From Patagioenas fasciata (taxonomy: Eukaryota > Chordata > Aves > Columbiformes > Columbidae): DNA of 64,000 nucleotides. The stretch spans positions 124,106,661-124,170,660 of the forward strand of contig NC_092522.1 in the NCBI RefSeq assembly GCF_037038585.1. Reading direction: 5' to 3'. The notes under the pieces were generated by a model that searched no databases, was not told the DNA's origin, and worked only from the letters and a program-made list of their open reading frames with translations. The translations under genes were made by a program, and so were the position numbers. Position 1 is the first letter of the stretch, and the number at the start of each line of letters is the position of its first letter. Positions 28,016-40,600 of the stretch are shown here, in pieces.

Positions 28016-28555
28016 CACCCCACCCACAGCCCAGTCCCAGCCCCCATCTGCATGTGCACAAGCCCAGTCCCCTTCCCCACCGCAGCTTCCCCCTTAATCA
28101 CCTCCACTGCCCACCCACCTCACCTCAGCCCCCTTCCCCACCTCCCCCATACCCTCAGGCGCAGCGCTTCCCCCCCTCTCGCCTACAACCGCCTTACTCA
28201 CCTCAGGCCCCTTGCCCACCCCCTTCCTTGTCCCTATCTCCTTCCCCACCCCCACCTTGTCCCTGTCCCCTTCCCCACCTCCCCTATGCCCTCAGGCCCA
28301 GCTCTTCCCAGCATCTCAACTAAAACCTCTTGGCCACCTCAACCCCCTTTCCCCACCTCTCTCAGCCCCAGCTCCTTCTCCACCTCAGGCCTCCCTTCCA
28401 CCATCCCCTCAGGCCCAGCTTTGCCCCGCTTCTTCCCTAAGACCCTTTCCCTTCTCCGCCCCTCACCCCGTCAGGCCAGGCTCTTCCCAGCACCTGGCCT
28501 AAGACCCCTGCCCCACCTCAGGCCCCTGCCCCTACCCTTTCCCCGGCAGCCCCTC
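28016..28555. repeat. C-rich low-complexity region next to the promoter
   Basis: Continuation of CCC/CCTC-rich sequence with degenerate CTCAGGCCCAGC-like repeats (about 28150-28560), leading into the CpG-rich promoter. No exon supported. Confidence 0.6.
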
Positions 28556-28960
28556 GGGCCCACATTCGTTCCCGCTTCCTTACCCGGTCCGGCTCCCCTC
28601 TCTCCACAGCCGCCCGCTCGCGTCCGCCGCCGCAATTCCCGCCACTACCGGCCACCCCGCCCACTAGCGGCAGCCGGCCAACCAGAAAGAAGGAGGTGCG
28701 GTCAAACCAATGATAAATCAGATAAGGGGTGGGAGGGGCCGTCTCCGGGCCAATCGGCGAACGCTTTGCCTTCCCCAGCTCAAGCGGCCCGGGAGGGGAA
28801 GCTCTGTGCCTGTATGGTGGTGGCGGGGAGGGGGAACTACAAGTCCTAGCAGCCTTTGCGGCGGACGACGGGTGCCCGCTAAGGACAAACTTCCGCAAAA
28901 CGCCACGTGTGCTGGAGCTGTGGGTCATGGCGGGGGGGCGACAGCAAATGCTATGTCTTC
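28556..28960. promoter_or_regulatory. CpG-rich promoter, probably bidirectional, of the kinase gene
   Basis: Dense CpG sequence with two CCAAT boxes (28707-28711 and 28750-28754), a GATA-type site AGATAAGG (28721-28728) and a ZNF143/STAF-like motif AACTACAAGTCCTAGCAGCC (28835-28854). A strong donor on the minus strand, CCGG|GTAAGG at 28584/28583, marks a probable non-coding first exon of the kinase. On the + strand the ATGG at 28927 has a good start context but opens only a 25-codon frame. The TSS was not seen directly. Confidence 0.65.
28584..28700 (-). other. Probable non-coding exon 1 of the kinase gene
   Basis: The 3' border is set by the GTAAGG donor at 28583; the 5' border is a guess from the CCAAT boxes just upstream. 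It would splice to the exon starting at 25655, making a ~2.9-kb first intron that contains the 35-bp array. Confidence 0.45.
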
Positions 28961-31900
28961 CCCATCCGTCTGTCTGTCCGTCCCCTTGTCCCGGCGGTGC
29001 TTAGTGAGGCAATTGTGCAACACAGGGAAACGCAGCCACTCCTCTACTCTGGCCTTTGACCTCTGGTTTGGCCCAATTATTTAAAATAATGAAATAAATA
29101 CATTTTTTAAAAACTTTTGGCAGGTGCTCAGAGGGTGCTCAGCCCACCTGGGTCCTGCTTCCCCTGCATCAGGGTCCTGGTGCAGCCCCCCCAAGACACC
29201 GTGGCATCAAACACCCTGAAAAGAGAACCACCCCAGAGCATCATTTTTGGGGGGTTCACCCCAAACTGTTGGTCACCCCTTGTTCTCAGCCTTGGCTTTG
29301 TGTTCAGACCATGCCAAGGAGGAGGAGGAGGATGGAGTTTCACCATGGGCAGGGTGATTTCCAGCTCCTTTCTCTTAATTTGCAGCGTTTTTGAGCAGTG
29401 TAAAAGTGCCTTTTCAATCCAGTTCCATATTTCCCCCCCGAGCTGCATTCAGGATTAAAAACTGGGTGTGCACAAGCCAGACAATTTCCCCACCACACCT
29501 GTAGAAATTAGTGCAACAAAACAGCTTATAATGACCCGATTCCACCAGAAAATCGAGCCATTTGCTGATATTTTACTTTACAGAGAGCGACTGGATCTGG
29601 TTGCACGGCTGGGGAGGCAAATTCCTTGGTGAGGGGAGTTTCAGACCATCCTGTGTTTTGTTCCCATTCCTGTTAAACTCCCCCTGGCCATGTTTCCAAA
29701 CTAAAATACAACTTTACAAGGTGTCTTTGGCACCTGTAGTTGAGCTGCTGGAGATATCCATGCCCTAAATAAGATTTTTGGGCTGATGGGGCTGGGAAAA
29801 GGGACCCGCAAGAGGCAACTGGGACCATCCCCATCCCAGCAATAGGGGCTGTTGTAGTGCCTTGGTGAGAAAACATTTGGAACATCCATCCTGGTTGCGT
29901 TTGCATTAGGAATTGCAACCGAATAATACCCCAGGGTGCTCCCAAATGTCACTCTGGGATGTCCTGGTGATGGGGACCTGGGATGGCAGCTGGGTACCAA
30001 CCCTGGGGATGGAGCATCCTGGTCCCTCAGTGTTAATCAGCAAACCCAGGGAGGTTTCCCCCCGGGGCCAAACTCTGCGTGGGTATCACCCCTCCTCGAA
30101 ATTGGTTTTAATAACAGCTGGAGCTGCCGAGATGAAATAAAACCACAGAAATACTTCCTCACGTCTTAAAAACAAGGAGCCAGACCCAGGGATGCGCTGT
30201 CACCCCCCTCCAGGGGGGCACATCAGCCCCAAATCCTGGCTCTGTGTGGAGTTGCTCCAGGGAGGATGCGCCTGCTGGGATGTCGGGTCCCACCCCGCTG
30301 CCTTCCCAGCCGTGTCCCGCTGGCGGGAAGGGTTTTAATTGCCTTTCTCTGGGTTTTTATTCCCTTATTACCATTGCAGCATCCTTCAGCAACTGCGATG
30401 TCCCGCAGCAAGGAGCCCATGGCTCATCCCTCCTCCTCTCCCCTTCCAGCCGCCCATCTGCTCGCCGCGTTTCTGTGTTTTATCCTGGAGTAAAAAGTCA
30501 TTTTTCTTATTAACTTTTCTACCCGTGCAGGCTTTCCTAGACCTCTAGCACACCCGCCCCAGCTGCCTCTTTCCCCATCCCTTGTGGGGCAACCACCCCA
30601 TCCTTCAGCATCACCAGAAACCTGCTCCCGCTGTCAGAAATAATTGTGATTTTTGCCTTAAAAATATAATTGAGCATGAAGAGGACCAGTGGTGCGGTCG
30701 GTCTGTCCTTCCTCACCCGTGCAGCATCCTTCAAACGCATCGTCCCACATATCAGGGTGTTGGGGGGGGTGCAATATTTTAATGGAGCAACCTAAATAAA
30801 TAAAATAAACCAAAATCTCGACTATTAAACTCTGGGCCCTCTGGGACTGTTTGGACTCTATTAAAAAGCACTGCACATTCCTCCAGTGACTCAGAGGGTT
30901 TATGTGCTAAAGACGACAGTGATGTAGCAGTTTTTCTTTCACAAAGCACCAAACGCTGGGGTTTGGGGGTTATATTTTTTGGTGCATCATGGTTTAGCGG
31001 GTACCAGCCCAGGTTCTTTACTGGGAGGATGCTGGGAATGATGGGGCGAACAGAGGGTGCGAGGCTGGGCAGGGTTGATGGAGAAATGTAGTTGCTGCTG
31101 AGCAAAGAAATCCCTTATTGTTATTTTTTCACTATTGATTGCTGAACCTTATTTCATTAAACTTCAAGGTTTTTTCTCTGCCGTGAGCCCGGCCGGAGCG
31201 TTTGGGGCTGCGCAAGGATGGATGCTCAGGGCTTCAGATCCATCCTCCGCGCTCAGGTGGGGTCGTTGGCGCCTCAGAACCCAAATCCTGCCCCAAAGCC
31301 ACCCCCCCAGCACATCTCTTCGTTAGCTATCGGCTCTATCGCAGTGCCTATAGACATTGTGGTGTCTATAAGCGATGGAGGAAGCTGATTGCTAATTATC
31401 TCCCCTCCTGGGGACAGCTGCCAAATGTCACCCATCAACAGCCAAGGGGGGGACATGGGGGACCTGGGTACCAGCGGGGACAAAGCTGCATCCTCATCCC
31501 TGGCAGAGGACGTGAGGATACAAAACAAAAGCTCCAATTAGGGTGAAAACTCGTTTGCCAGCCCCGCAGCAGCGCGGGGAGGGGACGGAGGTGGCTGCGG
31601 GGACCTTCCGACCACCTGATGGATGTTGAGGGGGGGGACACGGCTGCTCTTCTCCCCCAAAATAGCCGCCGGTGGGAAATGAGTCACTGGTTTCAATCTG
31701 GTTTCTCACCAGCCACCATCCATCAGACGGGGCTGAGTCGAGCAGATTTTTTTCCCCCGGGGAAGATGTTTGTTTGCTTTATTTTGGTGGGAAGGAGGAG
31801 ATGGGGAGCTGGGAGGGGATGCTGTGGCCCTAAAGCGAGGAGCAAGGAGGTGGTTTGAACATCATCCTTCCCATCTTTCAAGTGCTGGCCCCAGGGGTTG

Positions 31901-33240
31901 AACACAAATATGACAACCATGGGGATAACGGCGTCGTTGCTCCTGGGTGCTTTGGGGGCAGAACCTAGGCCGGTAAATTTTGTATGTGTCTATGGACATG
32001 CCCACCCTTAAAATGTTTAATCTTAAAATCTTTCCTCTACAAAGCTTGTTCTCTGCCCTAAAGTGGGTTTTATTGAGATTTGCCTAAAGTCAAGAGCTTT
32101 TCCGCCCCAAAAAATCAGGCCATGGTGCTAATAAGGTGATTTTCTCACATTGGGATCAAGCCCATCTCCAAATGAACCCACTCTTGGAGGGGACATACAA
32201 GGGATGATATACTATATGCCGGAGCAAATTTGGGGTCAAATCTACCATTTCCCCCTCCATTTGAACAACAAAACCTGCTCCACAACCTTTTATAACAGCT
32301 CATCCAACATCCCATCCGAGCATCCCTGGGGCCTCCCCGTCCCCATGTGGCTCCTGAGAGCCAAGCATCCCATGGGACGCTCCAGATGTGGCTCCACAGG
32401 TGATGAATTGAGAAGGGTTACGGCTTCAAGCACTTCTGAAATTCAGAGACCATCTTGACGACCTTAATTCATCAGTAAAGAGGTAATTTTTGAAAGGATG
32501 GGGGATCTTCGGCAACGTCTCCTCGCTCCCCGCTTCAGCGCTAATAAGCAGCTGCAGAAGGGTTTGAGCGACAGTTAAATGAGCACAATTGGGCTTTCAA
32601 TAAAACTGCAATAATTTCTAACTAGATGACACAAACACTTGGCAGGGCCCCGTCAAGCCCCCATCGCTTGTGTTGCTGACAACATCTCCCGTTGGTTTTA
32701 TTTCTTGAGGAACCTATTGATGGTTCTGCTTGGAGAAGACCGCAAACCATCGTCCAGCCGTTCTCTGCTTCATGGGGTCACATCAAGGTGGGTACGTGGT
32801 GATGGTGGTGGCAGCTGCCACCTGCGTGTCCCATGAGATAACACAGCTAAGGAGAGCTTTGGGGACATTTTGGGGATGGTGTGTCCCAGTGTGGGGTAGC
32901 CAGGGGGATGGTTTGGGTTGCTGGCACAAAGAGTTTTTGGGGCAAAAATCACCTTGAATGGCAAATTTGGAGATGCTAGAAGAAAAGTTATCACCCATCT
33001 TTGTTGTTCGTATAGAGTTGATGCGACAGGACCCCCAAAACCAACACTGGAGGAAGAGTGGGGGGTCCAGGTCCATCTGCAAGGAAAGTAGGTGCCAGTG
33101 GAGGTTTTCTGATCTGGTCAGGGCAGTCTGGTACCACATATTAATCCAAAAAAACACCAGGATGGATGTTCTCCATCACCTTGCTGTGGGCCAGAGAGGA
33201 TCTCTGAGTGCTGCCCCTTCCCCACTGGGACTGGTTCAGG
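28961..33240. other. Intergenic, no gene recognised
   Basis: About 4.3 kb of unique sequence between the kinase promoter and a GGAGAT microsatellite. No supported exon. One hairpin-forming segment lies at 31338-31376. Confidence 0.5.
31338..31376 (+). other. Inverted repeat able to form a hairpin
   Basis: TATAGACA (31349-31356) pairs perfectly with TGTCTATA (31363-31370) across a 6-base loop. An outer ATCGC/GCGAT stem (31338-31342 and 31372-31376) extends it across an asymmetric bulge. Structure seen in sequence; function unknown. Confidence 0.5.
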
Positions 33241-33242
33241 GA

Positions 33243-33341
33243 TGGAAATGGAGATGGAGGTAGAGATGGAGATGGAGATGGAGGTGGAGGTGGAGATGGA
33301 GATGGAGATGGAGATGGAGGTGGAGATGGAGATGGAGATGG
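33243..33341 (+). repeat. GGAGAT/GGAGGT hexanucleotide microsatellite
   Basis: About 16 copies of GGAGAT with interspersed GGAGGT and TAGAGAT variants. Confidence 0.95.
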
Positions 33342-33979
33342 CCACATAATGTAACTCCAAGGTTCCCTCCCTTATTATTTTTAGTAATGGTCCTCCTGGC
33401 CCTTTTGGTGTCTCCAGTACCTTTCATTCCCCTTGGGTCAGGAAGTCCCAGGAAGGTGAGATGGGATCTCTGGAGGACTCTGGTCCCAACCGTGCTCAAA
33501 TCAGGACCAATCTCAAAGCTGCTCAGTGCCTGTCCAGTCATGGTTCCAGCATCTCCAAGGTTGAAACCCTGAGGTTGTGCAGAGAGGAGCAGCCACGTCC
33601 TTTGAGCGTTGGGGGTAAAATCTCCCTTTCCCAACGCAAAGTGGAAATTCCATGTCCAGATTGCCCTTGCTGTCACAGGGATGAAGGGCACCAAGCAGGA
33701 ATTATTATCTTCTCAGATGTTGCCTCAAGCTAAATTGCTATAGTCCTTCTTCTGTTGCAGGAATATCACCTTCCCTTCTTTCCTGCTTGATGCAAAGTGC
33801 AGGAAGGGATTGCTTTCCCATCCCTTTCATGGTTTTTCCCCTTCACATTTCTCCCAAATCCCTCAACTCCTCCATTCTTGACCTCATGCTCAGCCAGGAC
33901 CATCTGGAGAACCAGAGGCCACTATTGCCCACGTTATGATAGAAACCAGGCAGGGGGTTACGTGCTGCTTGGCCAATAT

Positions 33980-34255
33980 AATAATAGAATCATTTTTGTT
34001 GGAAAAGCCCCTCAAGACCATCAAGTCCAACCGTTACCCCACCCCTGGCACTGCCCCATGTCCTGAGAACCTCATGTCCGTCTGTCCAGCCCTCCAGGGA
34101 TGGTGACTCCAGCACTGCCCTGGGCAGCCTGTTCCAATGCCCCACAGCCCTTTGGGGAAGAAATTGTTCCCTACATCCAACCTCAACCTCCCCTGGTGCA
34201 ACTTGAGGCCATTTCCTCTGCTCCTGGCGCTTGTTCCTTGGGAGAAGGGACCAAC
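33980..34255 (-). mobile_element. CR1 LINE fragment, 3' end
   Basis: Starts with AATAGAATCATTTTTGTTGG and holds the same 3' UTR block as the copies at 0.5, 1.9, 5.2 and 9.6 kb. Confidence 0.9.
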
Positions 34256-34679
34256 ACCCTCCATGAAGAGCTGCATCCACACAGGAGGGTGGTTTCTGCC
34301 CCCTCAGCCCCCTTTCTGAGTCCTTCCAGCTCACTAAAGTGCTGGAAAACTGAGTAAAAAGCAGTTTATTTCCCCACCTTCAGTGATTTAAATCATCTCC
34401 AGCCCATTTACAATATCACCCTCAGCACCTATCAGTGATGGAGCCAGGGGATGCCCCACAATGCGCCTCATCCCCAAGACTTGGCAGAGAGCTGCTTTCC
34501 CTCCTACAACATTTAAATTTGGGGTTTGCTCAAATTAGGGTGGTGGTGCTCCTCATGGAGACATAGTGTGCCAGCCCTGAGCTGCTTTTGGAGGTGCAGA
34601 AAGGGCTTGAGCCTTCATCATGCTCATCCTCACCCTGCATGGGCAGAGCTCAAACCTCCCATCATTGCTGGTGGGGGTG

Positions 34680-35035
34680 AACGGCTGAGAGAGTTGGGGT
34701 GTTCAGCTGGAGAAGAGAAGCTCCAGAGACCTTAGTGCGGCCTTTCCAGACTTAAAAGGGGGTGAGAAGAAAGATGGGGATGGAGTTTTGAGCAGGGCCT
34801 GTTGTGATAGGACAAGGGGTGATGGTTTTAAACTAAAGGAGGGAGATTCAGGCCGGACATGATGCAGAAATTGTTTGTGCTGAGGGTGGTGAGAGCCTGG
34901 CCCAGGTTGGGCAGAGAGGTGGTGGATGAACCATCCCTGGAGACATCCCAGGCCAGGCTGGACGGGGCTCTGAGCAACCTGAGCGGGTTGCAGAGTGGTT
35001 GGACTAGATGACCGTTGAACCATTCTGTGATTCTA
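34680..35035 (+). mobile_element. CR1 LINE fragment, about 355 bp
   Basis: Sense copy from the end of ORF2 (GGAGAAGAGAAGCTCCAGAG) to the tail AACCATTCTGTGATTCTAAA (about 35018-35037). Same subfamily as 2703-2876. Confidence 0.88.
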
Positions 35036-35178
35036 AATCATCAGCACCATTGGCATTTATCAACCCCAAATTGGGGACAATGAAATGCTTTAAACTGCTG
35101 CTTCATCCTCTTAAAACATTTCATGGCAGCTGCCCATGAGCAGGATGCAGCCCTGAGTGCCTGATTTTTGAAAGTACT

Positions 35179-35395
35179 CAAATCCTGGGGGCAGTTTTGG
35201 GCCCCTCACGCCAAGAAAGGTCTTGAGGTGCTGGAGCGGGTGGAGAGAAGGGAACGGAGCTGGTGAGGGGCTGGAGCACAAGTGTGATGGGAGCGGCTGA
35301 GGGAGCTGGGGGGTTCAGCTGGAGAACAGGAGCTGAGGGGAGACCTTCTGATCTCTGAACTGCCTGAAAGGAGCTTGGAGCCAGGGGGGTCGAGC
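35179..35395 (+). mobile_element. CR1 LINE internal fragment lacking its 3' end
   Basis: Matches the ORF2-end portion present at 5.4-5.6 kb (complement) and at 511-580: GGTGGAGAGAAGGGAACGGA, then GGCTGAGGGAGCTGGGGGGT. It stops at GGGGGGTCGAGC without a 3' UTR or tail, which is unusual for CR1 and points to a later deletion or rearrangement. Confidence 0.8.
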
Positions 35396-36290
35396 AGCAT
35401 CCATGGGCTGTGTCACACAGCTTAGGGGATGTCCTCACCCCCTCCGGCTGCGACTTCCCACAAGACCAGAGGAACAACACAACTTCCCAGCTCTGGAGTC
35501 TTCCAACTCCTGCGTCCTCCAGGCGGCTTTTGAGTCCTCTCCATGTTTCCCTTGTGCCAGATCCCATCTGCTTTATGTTTTCTCCCTGAAAACGATCGTT
35601 GCTTTTTCGCTGCTAATTGCCTGTCGCTCCGGATCCTCCTCTCCGCCTCGCCAGGGATGCTCTTCCCCCTGCCAAGCCAGGGAGGAGAGTGCTTGGGCAG
35701 ACCCAACTTTGAACCAGAAATGCCCAAAAAACCTTTAAAAAAGAAAAAAAATCATCTGTATTTTCCAATGTAATTTTAAACGGGCTGAACATTCCCCAGA
35801 TCCCAAACCCGATCCCTCCCCAGTGCCACTGATGGAGATTTAGGTGCTGGTACCCACATGGATCTGGAAAAACCTGGAAACGCTGCAAAATTGAGTATTT
35901 CTCCTGCCTAGCATGCTGCCTTTGGGCACTTTGGCTGTCAATCACCCCCCCCTCACCCCTCCGTTAATTAGCAAGACCATAAACGACGTCACCCCGATGT
36001 CATTTGCTGCCTCCTGCTCCTGCCAGCTCAACAGCATCATCATCATCGGTTTGCACAAAGGGGCCGTGGAGGCAATTCCCTTTGGCCAGGTTAGGGGAGA
36101 AAAGGCTCCGTCACCTTAATAAACACTGAGAAACTGAGATTTTGGGGGCTATGCATTGAACAAAAGCCCCAAAAGCTTGTAAAATTATCCCAGGAGAGAA
36201 CAAAAGAAACATGAAGCCTTCCCGCTCCGGCTCGGCTTGGCATAAGAGCTGGGGAAGATGTCCGTAATGAAAAATCGAGTGGTTAAGGAA

Positions 36291-36323
<33 letters not shown>

Positions 36324-37592
36324 GTTAAATAAATAATAGTATAGGATATATTGAAAAAATCAGCATCCCTATCTCCAGCGCTTGCCTGGGAGCATGATGG
36401 GGAACTACTTTACCCCATAGGTCCTACATGATATTGCTCCCCAGCCCCATTTTCCCCTAAAACACCCCAAACGCAGGTTCATACCTTGCCCCCAGCACCA
36501 GGCGTGTCGCCTCCATCCGCTCCTACGATGCTGTTTCGCTTCTTGGCATTTCGATCCATTTCTAGATTTTTATTTTACGCCTGCTCAAGCGCCGACACGT
36601 CCCAATTCTCACCCGGGGGGCGTTCAACTCAACGATTTAAGAGCTGTAGCCGAACCAAAAAGCGGGCCAAGGCGTTTCGCTCGGATCTCCAGCCCTTCCT
36701 GGGGAGTCGTTACAAGAAATTACCAAGATAGGATCACAGCGCCGCGGCAGATTTGATTTTGTAATTGCCGAGGTGGGGCAGGGTGGGATGCTCGGGGGAT
36801 CCTGGCTCCGTACCAGTGCGAGCGAGTTGAACATTATGGCTCCAGGTCACTTAAATAAGGAGAAAAATGGGGTGATGCTGCTTAGCAAAGGAAACTATCA
36901 AAGGTTGGGATCAGTTTGGCCTTTTCAAATCAAAGGCAACGTCGCTCCCCAATGCCGGAGCGGCCAAATCCGCCCCCACGAGGTGCCGGTATGTGGCTGC
37001 GTCTGCCTCGCCGGGCGTTTACATCATCCGTGAAATGTAAAGTTGGGATTTTTGTGCTCCCCCCGCCCTCCCGGCATCATCCACCGAGCCTGAAATCCAT
37101 TATTCCCACCCGCACGCCTGCCATCGGCGCGTGACGCGCTCGGTGGCCGCGCGGCGATGCCGCAGCCGTGCCGGAGCGGGTTGGTAATGGGGCTCAGGGA
37201 CCCCTCCTTTCACCTCCTTCTGGGGTATAAAGGGGGAAAAAGAGGCTCCCAGAAAGGGCTGAGGGGTGATTTGCGGGCTGACCCAGCTGCCGGTGCCTTC
37301 AGGTCCTTGTACCCCCCAAATCTCGGCCGGGGCACATCGTCACCCCCTCCCCCCCCCCCAATCTCCATCCCAACCTGGGTGCCACCTTTGGATAACCACG
37401 AGGCCAACATCCCTCACCTCTTTCGGGGGCTGCCCCTCGGATTTGGGGAGGAGGAGGAGGGAGGGATGAAGGATGCGGGAAGGGATGCACATCCCCGGTC
37501 CCCAGCTGGCGCATCCCTCCGCTGGCAGCCCCCGGGGGTGGGCTCAGCGACGCACGTGTGCGGGGAGGGAGGTGTGGGGACGCGTGTATACA
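35396..37592. other. Intergenic, upstream of PNOC
   Basis: Unique sequence, CpG-rich from about 36,940 on. A 24-27-bp (AT)n run lies at 36298-36323. No exon supported; a 177-codon frame at 37157 crosses the PNOC promoter and has no family features. Confidence 0.5.
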
Positions 37593-37672
37593 CCGTCTAT
37601 ATATACCACCGTGGCACAGGCGCCGGCGGAGTCACAGATCAGAGGAGCCGGCAGCCGACAGCACACCCGCAG
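37553..37672 (+). promoter_or_regulatory. PNOC: PNOC core promoter and probable non-coding exon 1
   Basis: An E-box CACGTG (37553-37558) and a TATA box TATATATA (37598-37605) are followed about 30 bases later by the probable TSS (around 37630). The exon then ends at CACACCCGCAG|GTAGGA, with a strong donor at 37673. Vertebrate PNOC has a non-coding first exon, which fits. TATA-driven, stimulus-regulated expression is typical of neuropeptide genes; which factor binds the E-box is unknown. Confidence 0.6.
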
Positions 37673-40600
37673 GTAGGAAAATCCGCTTGAATTTTCCATC
37701 CTAGGGGGGCTCAGTTTGGTTTTGTTTTAACCCAAGGATGCTCCGTCCGCCTCCGATTCATGGATAGATCTTCCCCTCCCTGCTAAGGGTTAAACGAAAT
37801 ATCTTCCTGGAGGGAAAAACAACATCTTTATCCCAAGAGAGGAAAAGTTTCGGCTTCACCATCCAGCCCCCAAAATGAAGCGGAGCGGAGCTGGAGGGAC
37901 GCAACAGGAGTCGGTGCGGGACGCCTGCCCGAAACCAGGGGAAACCCATAGGGTGCTGGTGGGTTCCTCGGGGACGAGCGGCATTTTTTAGGGGATTTAT
38001 TTAGGGATCCGCCACACCACAACTTGCTTCATTCAGTATTCCTGCCCTTCTTTCCTGTAGCCAGGACTTCACCGGGGTCACTGCAATCCCTTGCAAGCAA
38101 TCCCTTTTATTCCTCAAAATCAAAACCCCACAAAAAGGAGGAAAACGTTGTGGTTTTTGTTGCTTTGATTTTTTTTAGTCCCTTCCAAATAGCAGGAATG
38201 AATGGCTGAGATGTGGGGACACAGAGAGAAATGTTCTTCCCGAGCTTTTTTACCTCTAAACAGCCTTTTCTCAGCCTCTCCAGCCCACATCTGTGTTTAC
38301 AGTCGCGTTGCAGCGTCTAATTTCGGCCAATTATGGCCAATTACCTGATTGAGGGGGACCGACAAAAGGAATCGCTTATTTTTCTAGTGAGTGCCAGGCA
38401 TCTGTAGCCAAACCACCCCCCCCAAATCCCTCCGATTCTCCCCAAAATCCCCCCCAAAAGCCGCCAGCGCAAAGCCGTGCGGCATCGCAGGGGTTTGGGG
38501 GAGCACGGGAGACACTCTTAGACAATATTGCGGTTTTTCGGCTGGAAAGAAAAAGCTTTGACTTCTTCAACTCCGGGTCCAGATCGTGCCTGGTCGCACC
38601 TCTGGATCCGGCCTTGGCTTATGGGTAGCGGGGGGAAAATTAGCAGGGAAAAGCAATATTAATTTGGGCTGGTTGTGCTCTGGGGGTGGGAAGCGAGACG
38701 CTCTGAAATGTGCGCCCCACATTGATCCTGACCCGGGAACAAGCCAGAGCATCATTGGATTTAAACCCCCGCGAAGGTTTTTGGGGATGGACGGTGATCC
38801 CGCTGCTGGGATCATTCCCGATGCGTCCCGGTTCGCATCTCCCATAGGAAAAGAGCATCCCTGGGAGGAGGCAGGGAGCATCTCCCCAACCCAAATTGCC
38901 TCAAATCAAGCGGATAAAAACCCATCTCGGCAAGCACCTGCTTCCCTTTTCACCTCTGCTCTGGTTATTCACATCCCACGAGCTCCTCTCCATCCTTCCC
39001 CCCCTCCAAATCAACCCTTTTGTACGGCTGCATCTCCCACATCATCCCACCCGGAGCGATAAATAAAAAGCCGCTTGTCCTGACAGATAACCAGACCCAA
39101 CGTTATCTGAACCGCAGGCTGGATTTCTAGAAAAACCTCTTATTATTTTTCTTACCTCCCCCAAATATTAATGAGGATCATTCAACTGGATTGAAAACTC
39201 CAAATGACGCGCCCGTGGGGCAGTGGGAGGGGGTCCCAAAGCTATTTTATGGGATGGAGTGGCCGTATCCTCATACCCCCGGCATGGATAGGTTTATTTT
39301 TCAGGGAGGAAGAGGATGGTTTGTGCCCAGGAGCAGCCCCATTGTTAAGGAGCCGCGGGGGTGGCTCTGGTGTGACACCGGGGTTGTCGCGTCCTTTGCT
39401 GGGGTCGGTGGCATCTGTGGGTGTGAGGGCAGCGGGGCCGGACGGTGCATCCCTTGGGAAAGAGCATCCAGGTTGGATATTCTTGGGGGGAAAAATGGAG
39501 AAAAATACCCAAAAAGTGGGGGGGGAAAGAGGAAAAAAAAAGGTGGAAAATGGGAAAAATTGAAAAAATGGGAAAAATTGGGGAAAAAAGACATCCCTCT
39601 CTTTCTTGAGGGTCTGTGGCTGCAAAACTCAGAATGGGGCTTCATGCCGTCACCACCCCCAACCCTGCCGCCCCCCTCGCCCCAAACACCCAAGGGCAGA
39701 AACAAGAAAAACATTCCCTTTTAAAGGCTGATTTAATGTTTGGGGGAGCACCAATGTGCAAAGGGGGGGTTGTTTCCCTCCTTGCCACCCCTGCCCCGGC
39801 TGGCGATGCTGCCAGGGTACCGCATCCCGCCCGATAGCATCTTTCAATTAACCGGGAAGAAAAGCCGAGCCGTAATCTCGCAGCCTCCTCCGCAGCCAGA
39901 TGTGACCTGCTTTTCCCAGGACTTGGTGGCTCTTGGGGACACGGGGGCAGCGCTGGGGGGTGAGGTGCAGCCCACTCCTTGGTTCCGCTGAACCCCGTTT
40001 CGGGGCTCAGTGATTTTTTGGGGGGGTTTGCCCTCTCCCGGGAGCTTTCTGCCAAGCCTCTGACTCACACCACCAGCCAGTTTTAATGAGACTTGACGAA
40101 GATTAAGGCTTAATTCCTGCCCCTTATCAGCTTCCCCTGGTCCCCTCCAGCAAATGACAACTGGGAGCTGCCAGGGTCTGTGTCACTGCCCGGCTGCTGG
40201 GGACAAAAGGTGACCGTGACACTAGGTAGGGACCCCAGTGGATGCTCTACCTTCGTGGCAAAGAGTGTGGGTGCCCCCCCACCTTAATGGGGTGTGAAAT
40301 AAATAGGAACCCCCTGCTCAGGTGCTCAAAGCCCCCCCAAGCAGCCTGAGATGCTGCTGGAGTGACACGTGGGTTGTAAAGCCACTGTCACCGAGGTTTT
40401 CCGCATCTCTGACATGCCGGTATGGGGGTTTCTGGATGCTGCTCTGGTATGGAGGGACCTCAGTGCCATCAGGGGTGGCACCAACCTTCCCCTCCCCGTC
40501 CTGTTCCTCTCTGTCACCTCCTCCCCTTGTGTCACTGTGCAGCCCCAGGACCTGCTCTCGAGGACCACAGGGATGTCACATCCCTTTTCCTGATGGGATG

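Noticed and set aside
27097-28849. Long proline-rich (+) and glycine/tryptophan-rich (-) frames
   Set aside because: Products of the 35-bp C-rich array and flanking C-rich DNA.
37157-37690. 177-codon frame across the PNOC promoter
   Set aside because: GC-rich composition effect; it overlaps the TATA box and exon 1 donor and has no domain.
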